In this document: piece after piece, positions 1 through 9,443 of the stretch
Position numbering within the stretch: position 1 is the stretch's first letter
How the letters are laid out: each line of letters starts with the position of its first letter
Origin: JABMQB01 sp964408795
GTDB lineage: Bacteria; Bacteroidota; Bacteroidia; Bacteroidales; Prolixibacteraceae
Length of the DNA: 64,000 nt
Assembly (NCBI GenBank): GCA_964408795.1
Contig: CAYPAW010000081.1
Span: forward strand, 1 to 64,000
Reading direction: 5' to 3'
The notes under the pieces: generated by a model
The model's database searches: none
Told to the model about the DNA's origin: nothing
What the model saw: the letters and a program-made list of their open reading frames with translations, nothing else
Program-made: the position numbers and the translations under genes

Positions 1-92
1 AAACGAGCATGTAAAATATTCACACCCAGGATCATTATTAAAATAAATGCGAGTTACATACTATACCTTTAAAAATTAATAATTTTAATAGT
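1..92 (+). promoter_or_regulatory. Conserved PUL leader element, copy 1 (5' edge cut by window)
   Basis: This 5' leader runs straight into the ATG of the GH26 fusion gene. It begins AAACGAGCATGTAAAATATT and shares ordered blocks with two other leaders here: ACGAGCATG, AATAT, ACAC, GCGAGTT and ATACCTT. Reading from base 1 (AAA CGA GCA TGT ...), a frame stays open for 23 codons to a TAA at 70-72, 20 bases before the gene start. The other copies start this frame with an ATG that would lie just outside this window. This copy lacks the 16-base palindrome of the others, and the size difference within the shared part is a multiple of three. Function is unknown; a leader-peptide or RNA-based control element is inferred. 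Confidence 0.55.
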
Positions 93-3000
93 ATGAAAAC
101 AATTGTCACAACAGGAATCCTCTTGTTCCTTGTGGCTTTCGTACTACCCGATGCAAAAGCCCAATCAGAAAGAAACCCATACCATCCTTCCCCGGTCCTG
201 GTTGATCCCGAAGCTACCCGGGAAACGAAAGACCTGTATGCATTTTTACGGCTGCAATTCGGGGAACGGATCATCTCCGGGCAGACCGACAGCTATTACG
301 ATGAGGTCCGGCATCTCACCGGGAAATCGCCCATGTTACGCGTGGGAGATTTTCAGCATTTCACCGAAGGGTATCCCTATTTATGGGCCAACGGAGGTCA
401 CACCTTTGGAAAACATGACGATGGATCGGTTGACCGTCTTATTGCATGGTACACCCAAACTGAAAGAAAAGGAATCATTTCGTACCAGTGGCATTGGCAT
501 TCGCCCGCCGGGGGGGAAGTAAGTACCAATACATTTTATACGAATCAGACCACCTTTGATGTCACCCAAGCCGTTACGGAAGGAACAACCGAATACGACT
601 TAATCATCCGGGACATTGACGACATTGCTGCCGAACTGAAGAAATTCCAGGATGCCGGAATTCCGGTTCTCTGGAGGCCCTTGCATGAAGCCGGAGGCGG
701 TTGGTTCTGGTGGGGAGCCCGAGGACCCGAAGCATGCCTGAAACTTTACGACATCCTCTTTGACAGACTGAAGAACACCCATCGGTTGCACAACCTGATC
801 TGGGTCTGGTCCACTCCCGAAGAGGATTGGTATCCCGGAAACGATAAGGTCGATATCATCGGTCACGATTCATACCCGGGAAGCTACGATTACACCCCGC
901 AAAAACCAGCATTCGACCGGCTGTATACCCTTACAAACGGCGAAAAGATTATTGCCATGACAGAGAACGGACCCATCCCCCATCCCGGGGATTGCCTGGA
1001 ACAAGACGCTCCCTGGGCCTACTTCATGGCTTGGAATGATCTGGTCACCGAACAAAATACAAACAGTCATATTCAGGAAGTATATGATCATCCGATCGTC
1101 CTGACCCTTGAATCGGAAAATTTTATAACCGAAAAGACCTGGCGCAGTGCCTTGTATCCTGAAAACTGGACCCCCGGATACAGGGATGAACAGGGAAGAT
1201 TCCTGCATGATTTTTCCTATGCAGGGTATCACCAGGGCGAAAAGGATATCCCGGACATTGGATCTAAAATAACGAATGTTACACAGGCTCCCTATTATGC
1301 AGATCATACCGGAATACAAAACGTAACTTCCATTATTCAGCAGGCTCTGGACGATGTTGGTACAGCGGGTGGAGGGGTAGTCTATCTGCCGGCTGGTACA
1401 TACCGCATTCGTCCGGAGGAAGGAGCGGATTATTCCCTCCGGATTGCTCATAACCATTTGATTTTAAGGGGAGCAGGAAGTGATTCAACCTTTCTGTTCA
1501 ATGACGAAGAGGAAATGCATCAGAAAGATGTGATCCGGATGCAGGGAGATCCTTCATGGTGGTTCACAGAGCAAGGCAGCTCTTCAGAGATCACTACCGA
1601 CCTGCTCTACCCTACCCGGGTCATACCCGTTGAATCGATACAGGGATTCAACAAAGGAGATCTGGTTATCGTACGGTCGGATGCCACGGATGCATTTATT
1701 AAAGAACATGACATGGAGGGCTACTGGACCGAATCAGCAATCAAAGGAGTGGCTTTCCTTCGCACAATAGATTCCATATGTGCAGACAACAATCTTTTGT
1801 TTATTGACTCGCCTACCCGTTACTTTCTCAAAACGCGGGATCATGCCAGAGTATACCATGCCGGTCCTCATTTGCAGGAGTCAGGTATCGAAACCCTGAG
1901 CATCGGGAACAAACAAAGTCCAAAAGCAGGATGGGAGGAGGAATCCTATACCGACCAGGGAACCGGGGCATACTATGCTCATGCTTCCCATGCAATCCGC
2001 GTAACAAACAGCATGAACTGCTGGATCAAAAAAGTACAATCGTACCATCCGGAAGAAAATCCGGATGATTACCATCTTTTATCCAACGGCATTTTGCTGA
2101 ACCAGTGCCGGAATAGTACCGTGGATTCCTGTTATTTTCAGAAACCACAATATGAAGGAGGCGGAGGCAACGGCTATATGTACACCCTGAGTTCCAACGA
2201 TTGTCTGATCATAAACAGCCAGGCCAATCACAGCCGGCACAACTACGACTTTAAATATCCCTACAGCAATGGAAACGTAATTCACCATTGCCGGGGTGAA
2301 AATTCAAAATATGCAAGCGATTTCCATATGTACCTCAGCATGTCGAATCTTTTCGATGTTTTCACGGTGAACGGTGATTACCTCGAATCAACCTTCCGGC
2401 CCTGGGGGGGTAGTGCAATTCATGGATATGCTTCCACCCAATCGGTATTTTACAATACCATCGGCGAAACATACCATCCCAGCCACGATTATATTGTGGA
2501 ATCAAAACAATTCGGGTGGGGATATGTCATCGGAACCTCCGGTAACGCTTACCAAATTGTCACCGAACCAGTACAGGGAACAACCAATGGATACTCCTTC
2601 AACACCGCTCCAGCCGATTTTTATGAAGGCGTCGGAAACGGAGAAAACCTCAGACCCTGGTCACTCTACCTCGACCAGCTCGATGAAAGAATAAAACGAG
2701 ACTCCCTGAAAAAAGGTTTTACAGTGAAAATCATTATCCACGATCAAAAGACGGGTAGTCCTCTCGAAGGGTGTTCCATCTACATATTTCAGGAAGAAAA
2801 GAACACCGATGCTTCCGGTGAAGTGTCCGTCAGCAATATGCCCGATATGATGATCCTTTCCTGTGAGAAAGAAGGATATGTACCCCTCACAAAGAGACAA
2901 GTCTCTCTCTTCAGCGATACAACCCTGACATTCTACATGCAAAAGAAAGAATACCAGGTTGTCTTTGAACTGTTGGATATTCATTCCGGACAACCCATAT

Positions 3001-3686
3001 GGTATGCCCATATCACCCTGGATAGTATAACCAGGACCACCAGCCCACTTGGAGTGGCTGAATTTATCGTGCATGAGGGCTCCGGCCATTACGATATACA
3101 TCATGATTCCTACCATTCAGAATCCGGAGAGCTAACGGTCTTATCCGATACGGTTCTCACCCTGTATTTGCGTCAGAGTGCAGCAAGCGTACGGTTCCGG
3201 CTTAGAAAAGGATCCACACCCGTAAACAATGCACGGGTTGTGCTGGAAAACGATACAGCAATGACCAGCGCATTGGGAATTTCGACTTTTTACCATCTGC
3301 CGGTTGATTCAGTTTATGCGTATCGCATTGATAAGACAGGCTATGAACCCATTGAAGGCATGTTTCTGTTGCTTCAGGATACCACCCTGGATATTCAGAT
3401 GGTGGCTACAGCCCTTCATTCCAGGAATGAAGACAGGGAACCAGCGCTGGAAGCATGGCCCAATCCTGCCGGAAATGTGCTGAACATTCAATTGGATCCT
3501 GAGGGAATTCCGGGAATTCTCTCCATCACTGATGGCTTGGGAAAGGAGTTTTATAATAAATGTATAATTCAGGAATATCTCCTTCAAATCAATATCCGCT
3601 CTTTTCCGGAGGGATTCTACATACTGCGTTTTTTATCAGACAGGAAAAGCGATGCCCGCCTTTTTATAAAAGGAAGCCCTGAATAA
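93..3686 (+). CDS. Secreted GH26 beta-mannanase-type / right-handed beta-helix fusion with T9SS sorting domain
   Basis: A 1197-residue exported multidomain enzyme. A signal peptide (about 1-23, ending AKA) is followed by a GH26 (beta-mannanase type) catalytic domain at about 30-390. It has the family HExGGGWFWWG motif with the likely acid/base E199, and the TENG motif with the likely nucleophile E291. A second module at about 400-865 starts with a TSIIQQALD...GGGVVYLPAGTYRI pattern, typical of pectate-lyase-superfamily beta-helix proteins; its substrate is unknown. Three carboxypeptidase-regulatory-like beta-sandwiches follow (about 872-950, 952-1028, 1030-1105). The C-terminus (from about 1119, AWPNPAGNVLNI) is a type A T9SS sorting domain, so the protein should be released or anchored on the cell surface. 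It converges on the SusC/SusD operon. The GH26 call is strong; mannan specificity is inferred. Confidence 0.9.
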   Translation: MKTIVTTGILLFLVAFVLPDAKAQSERNPYHPSPVLVDPEATRETKDLYAFLRLQFGERIISGQTDSYYDEVRHLTGKSPMLRVGDFQHFTEGYPYLWANGGHTFGKHDDGSVDRLIAWYTQTERKGIISYQWHWHSPAGGEVSTNTFYTNQTTFDVTQAVTEGTTEYDLIIRDIDDIAAELKKFQDAGIPVLWRPLHEAGGGWFWWGARGPEACLKLYDILFDRLKNTHRLHNLIWVWSTPEEDWYPGNDKVDIIGHDSYPGSYDYTPQKPAFDRLYTLTNGEKIIAMTENGPIPHPGDCLEQDAPWAYFMAWNDLVTEQNTNSHIQEVYDHPIVLTLESENFITEKTWRSALYPENWTPGYRDEQGRFLHDFSYAGYHQGEKDIPDIGSKITNVTQAPYYADHTGIQNVTSIIQQALDDVGTAGGGVVYLPAGTYRIRPEEGADYSLRIAHNHLILRGAGSDSTFLFNDEEEMHQKDVIRMQGDPSWWFTEQGSSSEITTDLLYPTRVIPVESIQGFNKGDLVIVRSDATDAFIKEHDMEGYWTESAIKGVAFLRTIDSICADNNLLFIDSPTRYFLKTRDHARVYHAGPHLQESGIETLSIGNKQSPKAGWEEESYTDQGTGAYYAHASHAIRVTNSMNCWIKKVQSYHPEENPDDYHLLSNGILLNQCRNSTVDSCYFQKPQYEGGGGNGYMYTLSSNDCLIINSQANHSRHNYDFKYPYSNGNVIHHCRGENSKYASDFHMYLSMSNLFDVFTVNGDYLESTFRPWGGSAIHGYASTQSVFYNTIGETYHPSHDYIVESKQFGWGYVIGTSGNAYQIVTEPVQGTTNGYSFNTAPADFYEGVGNGENLRPWSLYLDQLDERIKRDSLKKGFTVKIIIHDQKTGSPLEGCSIYIFQEEKNTDASGEVSVSNMPDMMILSCEKEGYVPLTKRQVSLFSDTTLTFYMQKKEYQVVFELLDIHSGQPIWYAHITLDSITRTTSPLGVAEFIVHEGSGHYDIHHDSYHSESGELTVLSDTVLTLYLRQSAASVRFRLRKGSTPVNNARVVLENDTAMTSALGISTFYHLPVDSVYAYRIDKTGYEPIEGMFLLLQDTTLDIQMVATALHSRNEDREPALEAWPNPAGNVLNIQLDPEGIPGILSITDGLGKEFYNKCIIQEYLLQINIRSFPEGFYILRFLSDRKSDARLFIKGSPE

Positions 3687-4251
3687 AATCATTGATTTTC
3701 TTTCACAGGATTTCACATAGCAACTACGCCTAGCAATATAACAACCATGAGAACTACAACAACACGAGCGAAGCGAGTGGATAACCCTCATAATGCAAAC
3801 ACAGCGAGCGGAAAACTACGATATAAATCCAGAAACAAAGAAAAATCAAGGCTGAATATCTTTTTCGGATGGGAGCCCATCTTTTTGTCCCTTCACGCGA
3901 TTCTAAATCCGAATCGCTTTCCAGTCCCTTCGCACGGACAAAAGGCTGACCCGTTCACCGAAAAACCTTTTAGGCCATTTTAAGAATAAGAATTTGAGCT
4001 TTTAGAATGTTAATCTGCGGGCAGGTGTATTTTTTCTTATGCGGAATGTTTCCGACTACATCGGAATCAATGATCCTGGTTCCTGGCTCTTGGTTCCTGG
4101 CTCTATTCATCTGAATATCTGAAAATCCGAATATCTAAGAATCTTTTCACCTTTTCACACTTCCACCTTATCACTTTTCCTGGTTCCTGGTTCTATTCAT
4201 CTGAATATCTGAAAATCTGATTGTCTGAAAATCCGAAAATCTTTGTAATAT
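3687..4251. other. Gene-free gap between the convergent GH26 gene and SusD
   Basis: I see no supportable gene. The only open frame (3747-3983) has low-complexity content and no recognizable family. The right half (from about 4070) consists of degenerate word repeats, listed separately. No strong hairpin-plus-T-run terminator was seen for either convergent gene. Confidence 0.6.
4091..4217. repeat. Direct repeat pair of low-complexity intergenic words
   Basis: Two 37-base copies (4091-4127 and 4181-4217) differ at one position. Each starts TGGTTCCTGG, continues with the word CTATTCATCTGAATATC and ends TGAAAATC. Partial copies of the same words (TTCCTGGCTC, ATCTGAAAATCC, GAATATCTAAGAATC) fill 4076-4245. 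This looks like slippage-derived or dispersed non-coding repeat sequence. Confidence 0.75.
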
Positions 4252-6102
4252 TTAATTAAAAAAGTTAATATACCAGTTATTTTCATCGAGCAGGTAGTTG
4301 TATATCTGTTCCCGTTTTCCGGGAGGATATTTTTGTGCGACCTTTTCAGCCAGGAAGGAAGGATCGTTTCTTCTTTTGGCGATCCGCATCAGGTCATAAA
4401 ACCGTTCTCCTTCGAAAGCCTGCTCACGGCCTCTTTCTTCCAGTATTTTTGCATCCAGGTACCGCTGCTTGGCGGCCAGTTTTCCGGTATAATCGTAATA
4501 ACCTATCACTTCATTGGTTGTCGGGTCATGTATATAAATAATATTATAGAGGTCAATGGCTTGAGCGCCAACCCTTCCTCTGACACCCCGCTGCGGTCTT
4601 GAGTTCAGTTCGGAATAATTTCTTCCAGTATTCAAAATATTCAGGGCATTGTTCGTATTGGAGGTAACAAATCCACCCTGGTCATAGGCCCAGTAGGTAT
4701 ATACTTCAGCCAGGTTCAGATGAATTCCTCCTGCCCGGTAAACATAGAAATTGGCATCTTCATCCCACCGTTGTTTGTTGATGGAGTATTTCCAGACCAC
4801 GGTATCGTAACCTTCCATGAGGGTATTTACAGTCCGGAGATCGCCTTCCGCTTTATACTGCAGCATCTGGGTCACCTCACCGTGTTTCAGGGCACTTTCC
4901 ATATCAGCCCTTCCTTTGGTATAGGAATAGGAAACTGCGGCTCCCCGGTCATCATTGGGAATCCCCCTGTTACGGATTTTTGCTTTATCGGGGCCATGGC
5001 TTTCATCAATGGAATAATTCGACCATTCGGTTTCCCACATCATCACCGCACTCTTCGTCGGCTTCAGCATATATTGATGCGGATCAAAGGGAGAAAACAG
5101 CTTTTGCAGGTCATTTTTCTGGAAGTTCTCTTTGTTAAACCAAATAACCAGAATATGCTCCATGTTATTGATGGTGCTGAAATTGGATGCCCAGTTTGAT
5201 CCGCCGGTAGCCTGCGTGCATTGGTACCGGTTCTCTTCGGTACTGCCATAAATAATTTTTTCATAATGGAAAGCCGCTTTCGCCAGATCCCCCTGATAAA
5301 GATACATCTGTCCCAACAACGCATGCCAGGCCCAGGTGTTCCAGATCACAATCTCCCAGTCGGTATTGTTGTTATTGATATAATGATTGACACCGACTGC
5401 CTTCACATCGTTCTCCAACTGGTTGGTAAACACATCAATCACCATATCCATATCGTACAATCGTTTATCAAAGGTGATCGGTTTATTATATAGGGTATCA
5501 TTATAATAACCATTAATGGCATATTCAATGTATACGCTATCGGTATAGGTACCCGATGAATTGACAAACTCCTGTATTTCTTCCATGGTCACCAAAGACT
5601 CCTCAATATAAGGAACTTTCCCATAAATCCGGACTGCATAAAAATAGGTCCATGCCCTCATGCATAATGCTTCCCCGTATAACCGGTCATAATTGTTTAT
5701 TGGCGACTCAGGATTCATTACTTCGGGGTGTTCCCGTTCCAAAATACGGATAAAATTATTGCATGCAGAAATCAATTTAAAAAATTTCGTGGGCGATGCA
5801 TACTTGTTGTCTTTTGAAAAATTGAAATTGTAGATTTCCACCAGATCGGCTTCTGCATTGGGCGTAATGGTGAGCATATCGCCTCTTAATTCGCCCAGCA
5901 CGACCAGTTGCTCCACCAGATCCTGTTGCAAAGCATACAATCCCATTTCAACAGACCGGTACTCATACCAATCGTCAAATAATTTATCTTCCGTGATTTG
6001 CAATTCCTGATCGGGATTCAAAAAACTCTCACACGATGACAACAGCAAAACCGTTGCCATAAATGGAATTAAAACTGCGAAATACCTCCCTAACTTATTC
6101 AT
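4252..6102 (-). CDS. SusD/RagB-family outer-membrane glycan-binding lipoprotein (pair 1)
   Basis: A 616-residue SusD-like protein. The N-terminus is a lipoprotein signal (hydrophobic stretch, then LLSSC) with the lipidated Cys near residue 24. The helical TPR-like body includes the SusD pattern LYGEALCMRAWTYFYAVRIYG, and the C-terminal part has ILEERGREQAFEGERFYDLMR, a hallmark of the family. SusD proteins sit on the cell surface over a SusC barrel and bind oligosaccharides. The gene lies 18 bases after SusC 1 and is last in the operon. It is longer than the second SusD of this locus (489 aa). The family is certain; the ligand is inferred only from neighbouring GH26/GH5/GH2 genes. Confidence 0.95.
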   Translation of the reverse strand: MNKLGRYFAVLIPFMATVLLLSSCESFLNPDQELQITEDKLFDDWYEYRSVEMGLYALQQDLVEQLVVLGELRGDMLTITPNAEADLVEIYNFNFSKDNKYASPTKFFKLISACNNFIRILEREHPEVMNPESPINNYDRLYGEALCMRAWTYFYAVRIYGKVPYIEESLVTMEEIQEFVNSSGTYTDSVYIEYAINGYYNDTLYNKPITFDKRLYDMDMVIDVFTNQLENDVKAVGVNHYINNNNTDWEIVIWNTWAWHALLGQMYLYQGDLAKAAFHYEKIIYGSTEENRYQCTQATGGSNWASNFSTINNMEHILVIWFNKENFQKNDLQKLFSPFDPHQYMLKPTKSAVMMWETEWSNYSIDESHGPDKAKIRNRGIPNDDRGAAVSYSYTKGRADMESALKHGEVTQMLQYKAEGDLRTVNTLMEGYDTVVWKYSINKQRWDEDANFYVYRAGGIHLNLAEVYTYWAYDQGGFVTSNTNNALNILNTGRNYSELNSRPQRGVRGRVGAQAIDLYNIIYIHDPTTNEVIGYYDYTGKLAAKQRYLDAKILEERGREQAFEGERFYDLMRIAKRRNDPSFLAEKVAQKYPPGKREQIYNYLLDENNWYINFFN

Positions 6103-6120
6103 AATCTAAATCATTTCGAA

Positions 6121-9100
6121 TTATAAACCTAATTTAATACCAACCACAAACTGTCTGCATTGTGGGGTTAATCCATAGTCGATGCCCTGGCCGATCTGCG
6201 AATGGGAATAGGCAAATTCCGGATCATAGCCCAGGTATTTGGTCAGGGTGACCAAATTATTGGCAGACACAAAAAATGTTGCATTCTGGAATGCAAGAAA
6301 CTCATCGGGTATTTTATAGCTTAATGTTACATTCTTAATTCGCAAGAAAGATCCATCTTCTATCCACCGGGTTGAGAAATCGGCATTTCCAATGGGGTCG
6401 TTCCAGTAAGCTCTGGGAACGTCGGTCACCTGTCCCTCGTACTGCCATCTGTTCAGGGTTCGGGTACTTTGATTGAAGAGGTTGCTCATTTGTTCGTTTT
6501 TGTACCGTACATAATTAAAGACTTCGTTCCCGGCAACAAACTGGAGGAAGGTGCTCAGTGTCCATCTTTTAAAGGTAAAGGCATTTGCCAACCCTCCGTA
6601 GTATTCCGGGGTTGCGGAACCGATGATGGTTTTATCGTAGGCATTGATGACATGGTCTGGGACTCCTTCGGGTCCTGAGATATCTTTAAAGCGTGCATCC
6701 CCCGCCTTATAAGCAAAATCCCGGTCATTCACGAGGGCTGCCTGATTGGCCTCTTCCTGGGTTGTATAGACTCCCTCAAAAATATACCCGTAGAAGCTGT
6801 TGGCTGCTTCTCCCACCCTATTGACCAACTGGGCTCCATCCAGATCGATGGTGTATTGATCTCCCACAATTTCCTGTATTTCATTGGACGAGGTGGAAAC
6901 ATTGGCTTGGAGATCCCATTTGAAATTCCGGCTGTCAATTAACCGGAATAAGGTACTTAACTCCCAGCCTTTGTTTTCCAGTTTCCCGGCATTCTCCGGG
7001 CGGTAATTGAATCCCAGGTAGGAATCTACGGGTACAAAAACCAACAGATGATCGGTAACGGATGTAAACAGGTCGAAACTGGCTTGAAAGCGGTTCCCCA
7101 GCAAGGCTAGATCCAGTCCCAGATCCAACTGGTTCACGGTTTCATAGGTCAGCTTATCGTTGGGCAATATACCCGGATAGAGCCCCATGGTTTCATTGTA
7201 CCGTACCGACGTATAATAATTGGTTGCCGTTGATTCACCAATGTCATCGTTTCCGGTTTTTCCGTAGGTTGCTCTGAGCTTCAGCTCTTCGATCCACGCC
7301 ATCTTGTTCATGAACGGCTCGCCGGATATTCTCCAGGCTATTCCACCAGAGTAGAAAACACCAAAGGGGTTTTTGCCTATTTTCAAGGTATTTTCTGCAT
7401 TGTCTCCCACGCGCGAAGAACCATCAATCGACAAAGAGGCAGTTACCAGATAACGATCCTTGAAACTGTAGGTTACATTTTCATACAACGATACCCAGTT
7501 CCACAAACGGTTCTGCCCCCCGATTTCCCGTAAATTGTTGGTTCCATCCTGGAGCATACGGTATTCATCATTCTCATGAGCATTCTTCGTTAAACCCCAG
7601 TCATACTGAAAATCATTGTGCAAAATATTCAGACCGGTCGTCGAAAACAGCTTATGGTTCTTCCCAAAGGTATTGCTATACTTAAGGTATGAGATGGCAT
7701 TGAACGAATTTAAGTCGTTGTTTGAGGCCTTGGAAACATTGTGGGCTTCCAGGTTGTAATACCTTTCCATTCCTTTGTTGGGTAAAAAGAGTTGTTCCTT
7801 GAGTACATTGTAGGTCAAACCAAAAGTGGTTTTAAAAAATAGATTTTCATTGATGGTGGCCTCCAGTCCCAGGCTTCCGACAAAATGATAATTGCTGTTT
7901 TGTGCCTGATAATTGTCAATCACAGCCTGGGGATTGCTTACGCCCAGTTCATCGACCTCAGCCAACGTAGTCAGCATATTCTTTTGCAGGTCATATTGGT
8001 AAGGATTTAACATCGGAGATTTGGACAGGCTGGTAAGAATCGGACTGGTTTCTTTTACGCGTGCTGATTCTTTCAGATCCGATAAATTGTAGTTTAAAGA
8101 TACCCCGGCATTCATTTTCAACCATTCAAAAATATTCAGGAGGCTGATAAAACGAAGATTCACTCCCTGGTAACCGGTTGTTTTTATAATCCCTTTGTTG
8201 TTGGTATAACCAAGAGAGAGTCCGTAACGGGCAATCTCATCGCCTCCCTTCACCTTAAGATTCAGACTGTTAAAAAAGGAGTTCTGGAAAACCAGATCCT
8301 GCCAGTTTGTATCGTGTTGGTAATCAATCCACCTTTCATTTGATGGCTTCAGAAAGAGATTCGGGTATAACTCTTTGATATCCTCATTAAACATTCCTGA
8401 AGAGAACAAAACCTCACTGATTAACGTTTTGTGCTGGTCAGCATTTAACAGAGGGATCTGATTGGAAGGAGCCATTGAATAACCGCTTCTCAGATCCAAT
8501 TCAATGGAGGTTGCGGTTGCACTTGGATCCAATGTCTCGATTACAACCAGTCCGTTGGATGCTTTTGAGCCATAAACCGCTGTAATAGCCGGATCCTTGA
8601 TAACCGTCGTTCTGGAAATATCAAACGGACTGATTCCCAGCAAAGGATTATAGGCATATCCGTCCAGATTGGAACCGAACAAATTCTGAGGAGTGAGAAT
8701 GATGTCGTCAACAATATACAAAGGCTGGTTATTGGCATTCAGGGAACTGACGCCCCTTACGAGGCTTACCCCGCCACTTCCCGGATCACCGGAACGATTC
8801 AGTATATGCAACCCCGGAATCCTTCCCTGCATATGCTGATCAATGGAAAGAGCCGTCGTCTGATTGACCGTACTGATATCCAAATCAGAAAGCGAGGATA
8901 CAATATCCCTGCGCAATCTTTGTTGCCCCAATATGAGCAAAGGATCATCCCCTGAGATCAGGTCTTCTTCGGTCAGGTAAATCGTTAATTCGGTCTGCTT
9001 ATTCAAATAGACCCTTTTTGATTTATATTGACTCGAAGGAGCCACTATTAACCAATCGTCCAGGGAAGTCGTTTTTACTTCAAACACTCCTTTGTTACTG

Positions 9101-9438
9101 GTTAATACGGGTAAATCAAATGATCCTTCAATGCTTACAGACACATTGCTGACCGGAGTATTGGTTCCGGAAAGAACAACTCCCCGCACAGAAAGCGTAT
9201 CCTGAGCAGGAACCCATACAGGACTCACAGCCAGAAGAAACACCATGAGGATCATCCTTGCACCGGAACATGAGGTTCGTAATTTATTCATAACACTATG
9301 TATTTGTTTCCTATTGGAACTACCTCCGACTTCGGCAATTCGAATAGAATTCCTCCTTGATTTTCGCGTACCAATTGATTCTGCCATTTTCTTTTTGCGG
9401 TAAATAAAATCGATACTATTCGTGAATGGTTTTTTCAT
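6121..9438 (-). CDS. SusC/RagA-family TonB-dependent outer-membrane transporter (pair 1)
   Basis: A 1105-residue TonB-dependent receptor. After the signal peptide comes a carboxypeptidase-D-regulatory-like domain (GVVLSGTNTPVSNVSVSIEG), then a plug with the SusC pattern (MQGRIPGLHILNRSGDPGSG, LYIVDD), then a large beta-barrel. It would import oligosaccharides delivered by SusD. The start is uncertain. ATG at 9438, 5 bases after the upstream stop, gives 49 extra basic residues before a normal signal peptide. ATG at 9291 (MNKLRTSCSGARMILMVFLL) gives a conventional export signal. I list the longer frame because of the tight operon spacing, but the shorter protein may be the real one. Confidence 0.93.
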   Translation of the reverse strand: MKKPFTNSIDFIYRKKKMAESIGTRKSRRNSIRIAEVGGSSNRKQIHSVMNKLRTSCSGARMILMVFLLAVSPVWVPAQDTLSVRGVVLSGTNTPVSNVSVSIEGSFDLPVLTSNKGVFEVKTTSLDDWLIVAPSSQYKSKRVYLNKQTELTIYLTEEDLISGDDPLLILGQQRLRRDIVSSLSDLDISTVNQTTALSIDQHMQGRIPGLHILNRSGDPGSGGVSLVRGVSSLNANNQPLYIVDDIILTPQNLFGSNLDGYAYNPLLGISPFDISRTTVIKDPAITAVYGSKASNGLVVIETLDPSATATSIELDLRSGYSMAPSNQIPLLNADQHKTLISEVLFSSGMFNEDIKELYPNLFLKPSNERWIDYQHDTNWQDLVFQNSFFNSLNLKVKGGDEIARYGLSLGYTNNKGIIKTTGYQGVNLRFISLLNIFEWLKMNAGVSLNYNLSDLKESARVKETSPILTSLSKSPMLNPYQYDLQKNMLTTLAEVDELGVSNPQAVIDNYQAQNSNYHFVGSLGLEATINENLFFKTTFGLTYNVLKEQLFLPNKGMERYYNLEAHNVSKASNNDLNSFNAISYLKYSNTFGKNHKLFSTTGLNILHNDFQYDWGLTKNAHENDEYRMLQDGTNNLREIGGQNRLWNWVSLYENVTYSFKDRYLVTASLSIDGSSRVGDNAENTLKIGKNPFGVFYSGGIAWRISGEPFMNKMAWIEELKLRATYGKTGNDDIGESTATNYYTSVRYNETMGLYPGILPNDKLTYETVNQLDLGLDLALLGNRFQASFDLFTSVTDHLLVFVPVDSYLGFNYRPENAGKLENKGWELSTLFRLIDSRNFKWDLQANVSTSSNEIQEIVGDQYTIDLDGAQLVNRVGEAANSFYGYIFEGVYTTQEEANQAALVNDRDFAYKAGDARFKDISGPEGVPDHVINAYDKTIIGSATPEYYGGLANAFTFKRWTLSTFLQFVAGNEVFNYVRYKNEQMSNLFNQSTRTLNRWQYEGQVTDVPRAYWNDPIGNADFSTRWIEDGSFLRIKNVTLSYKIPDEFLAFQNATFFVSANNLVTLTKYLGYDPEFAYSHSQIGQGIDYGLTPQCRQFVVGIKLGL

Positions 9439-9443
9439 CCGTA

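Noticed and set aside
3747..3983. 78-codon open frame between the GH26 gene and SusD
   Set aside because: Low-complexity composition (gagcgaagcgag-type words), no family features and no supporting start region; it lies in repeat-rich intergenic DNA.
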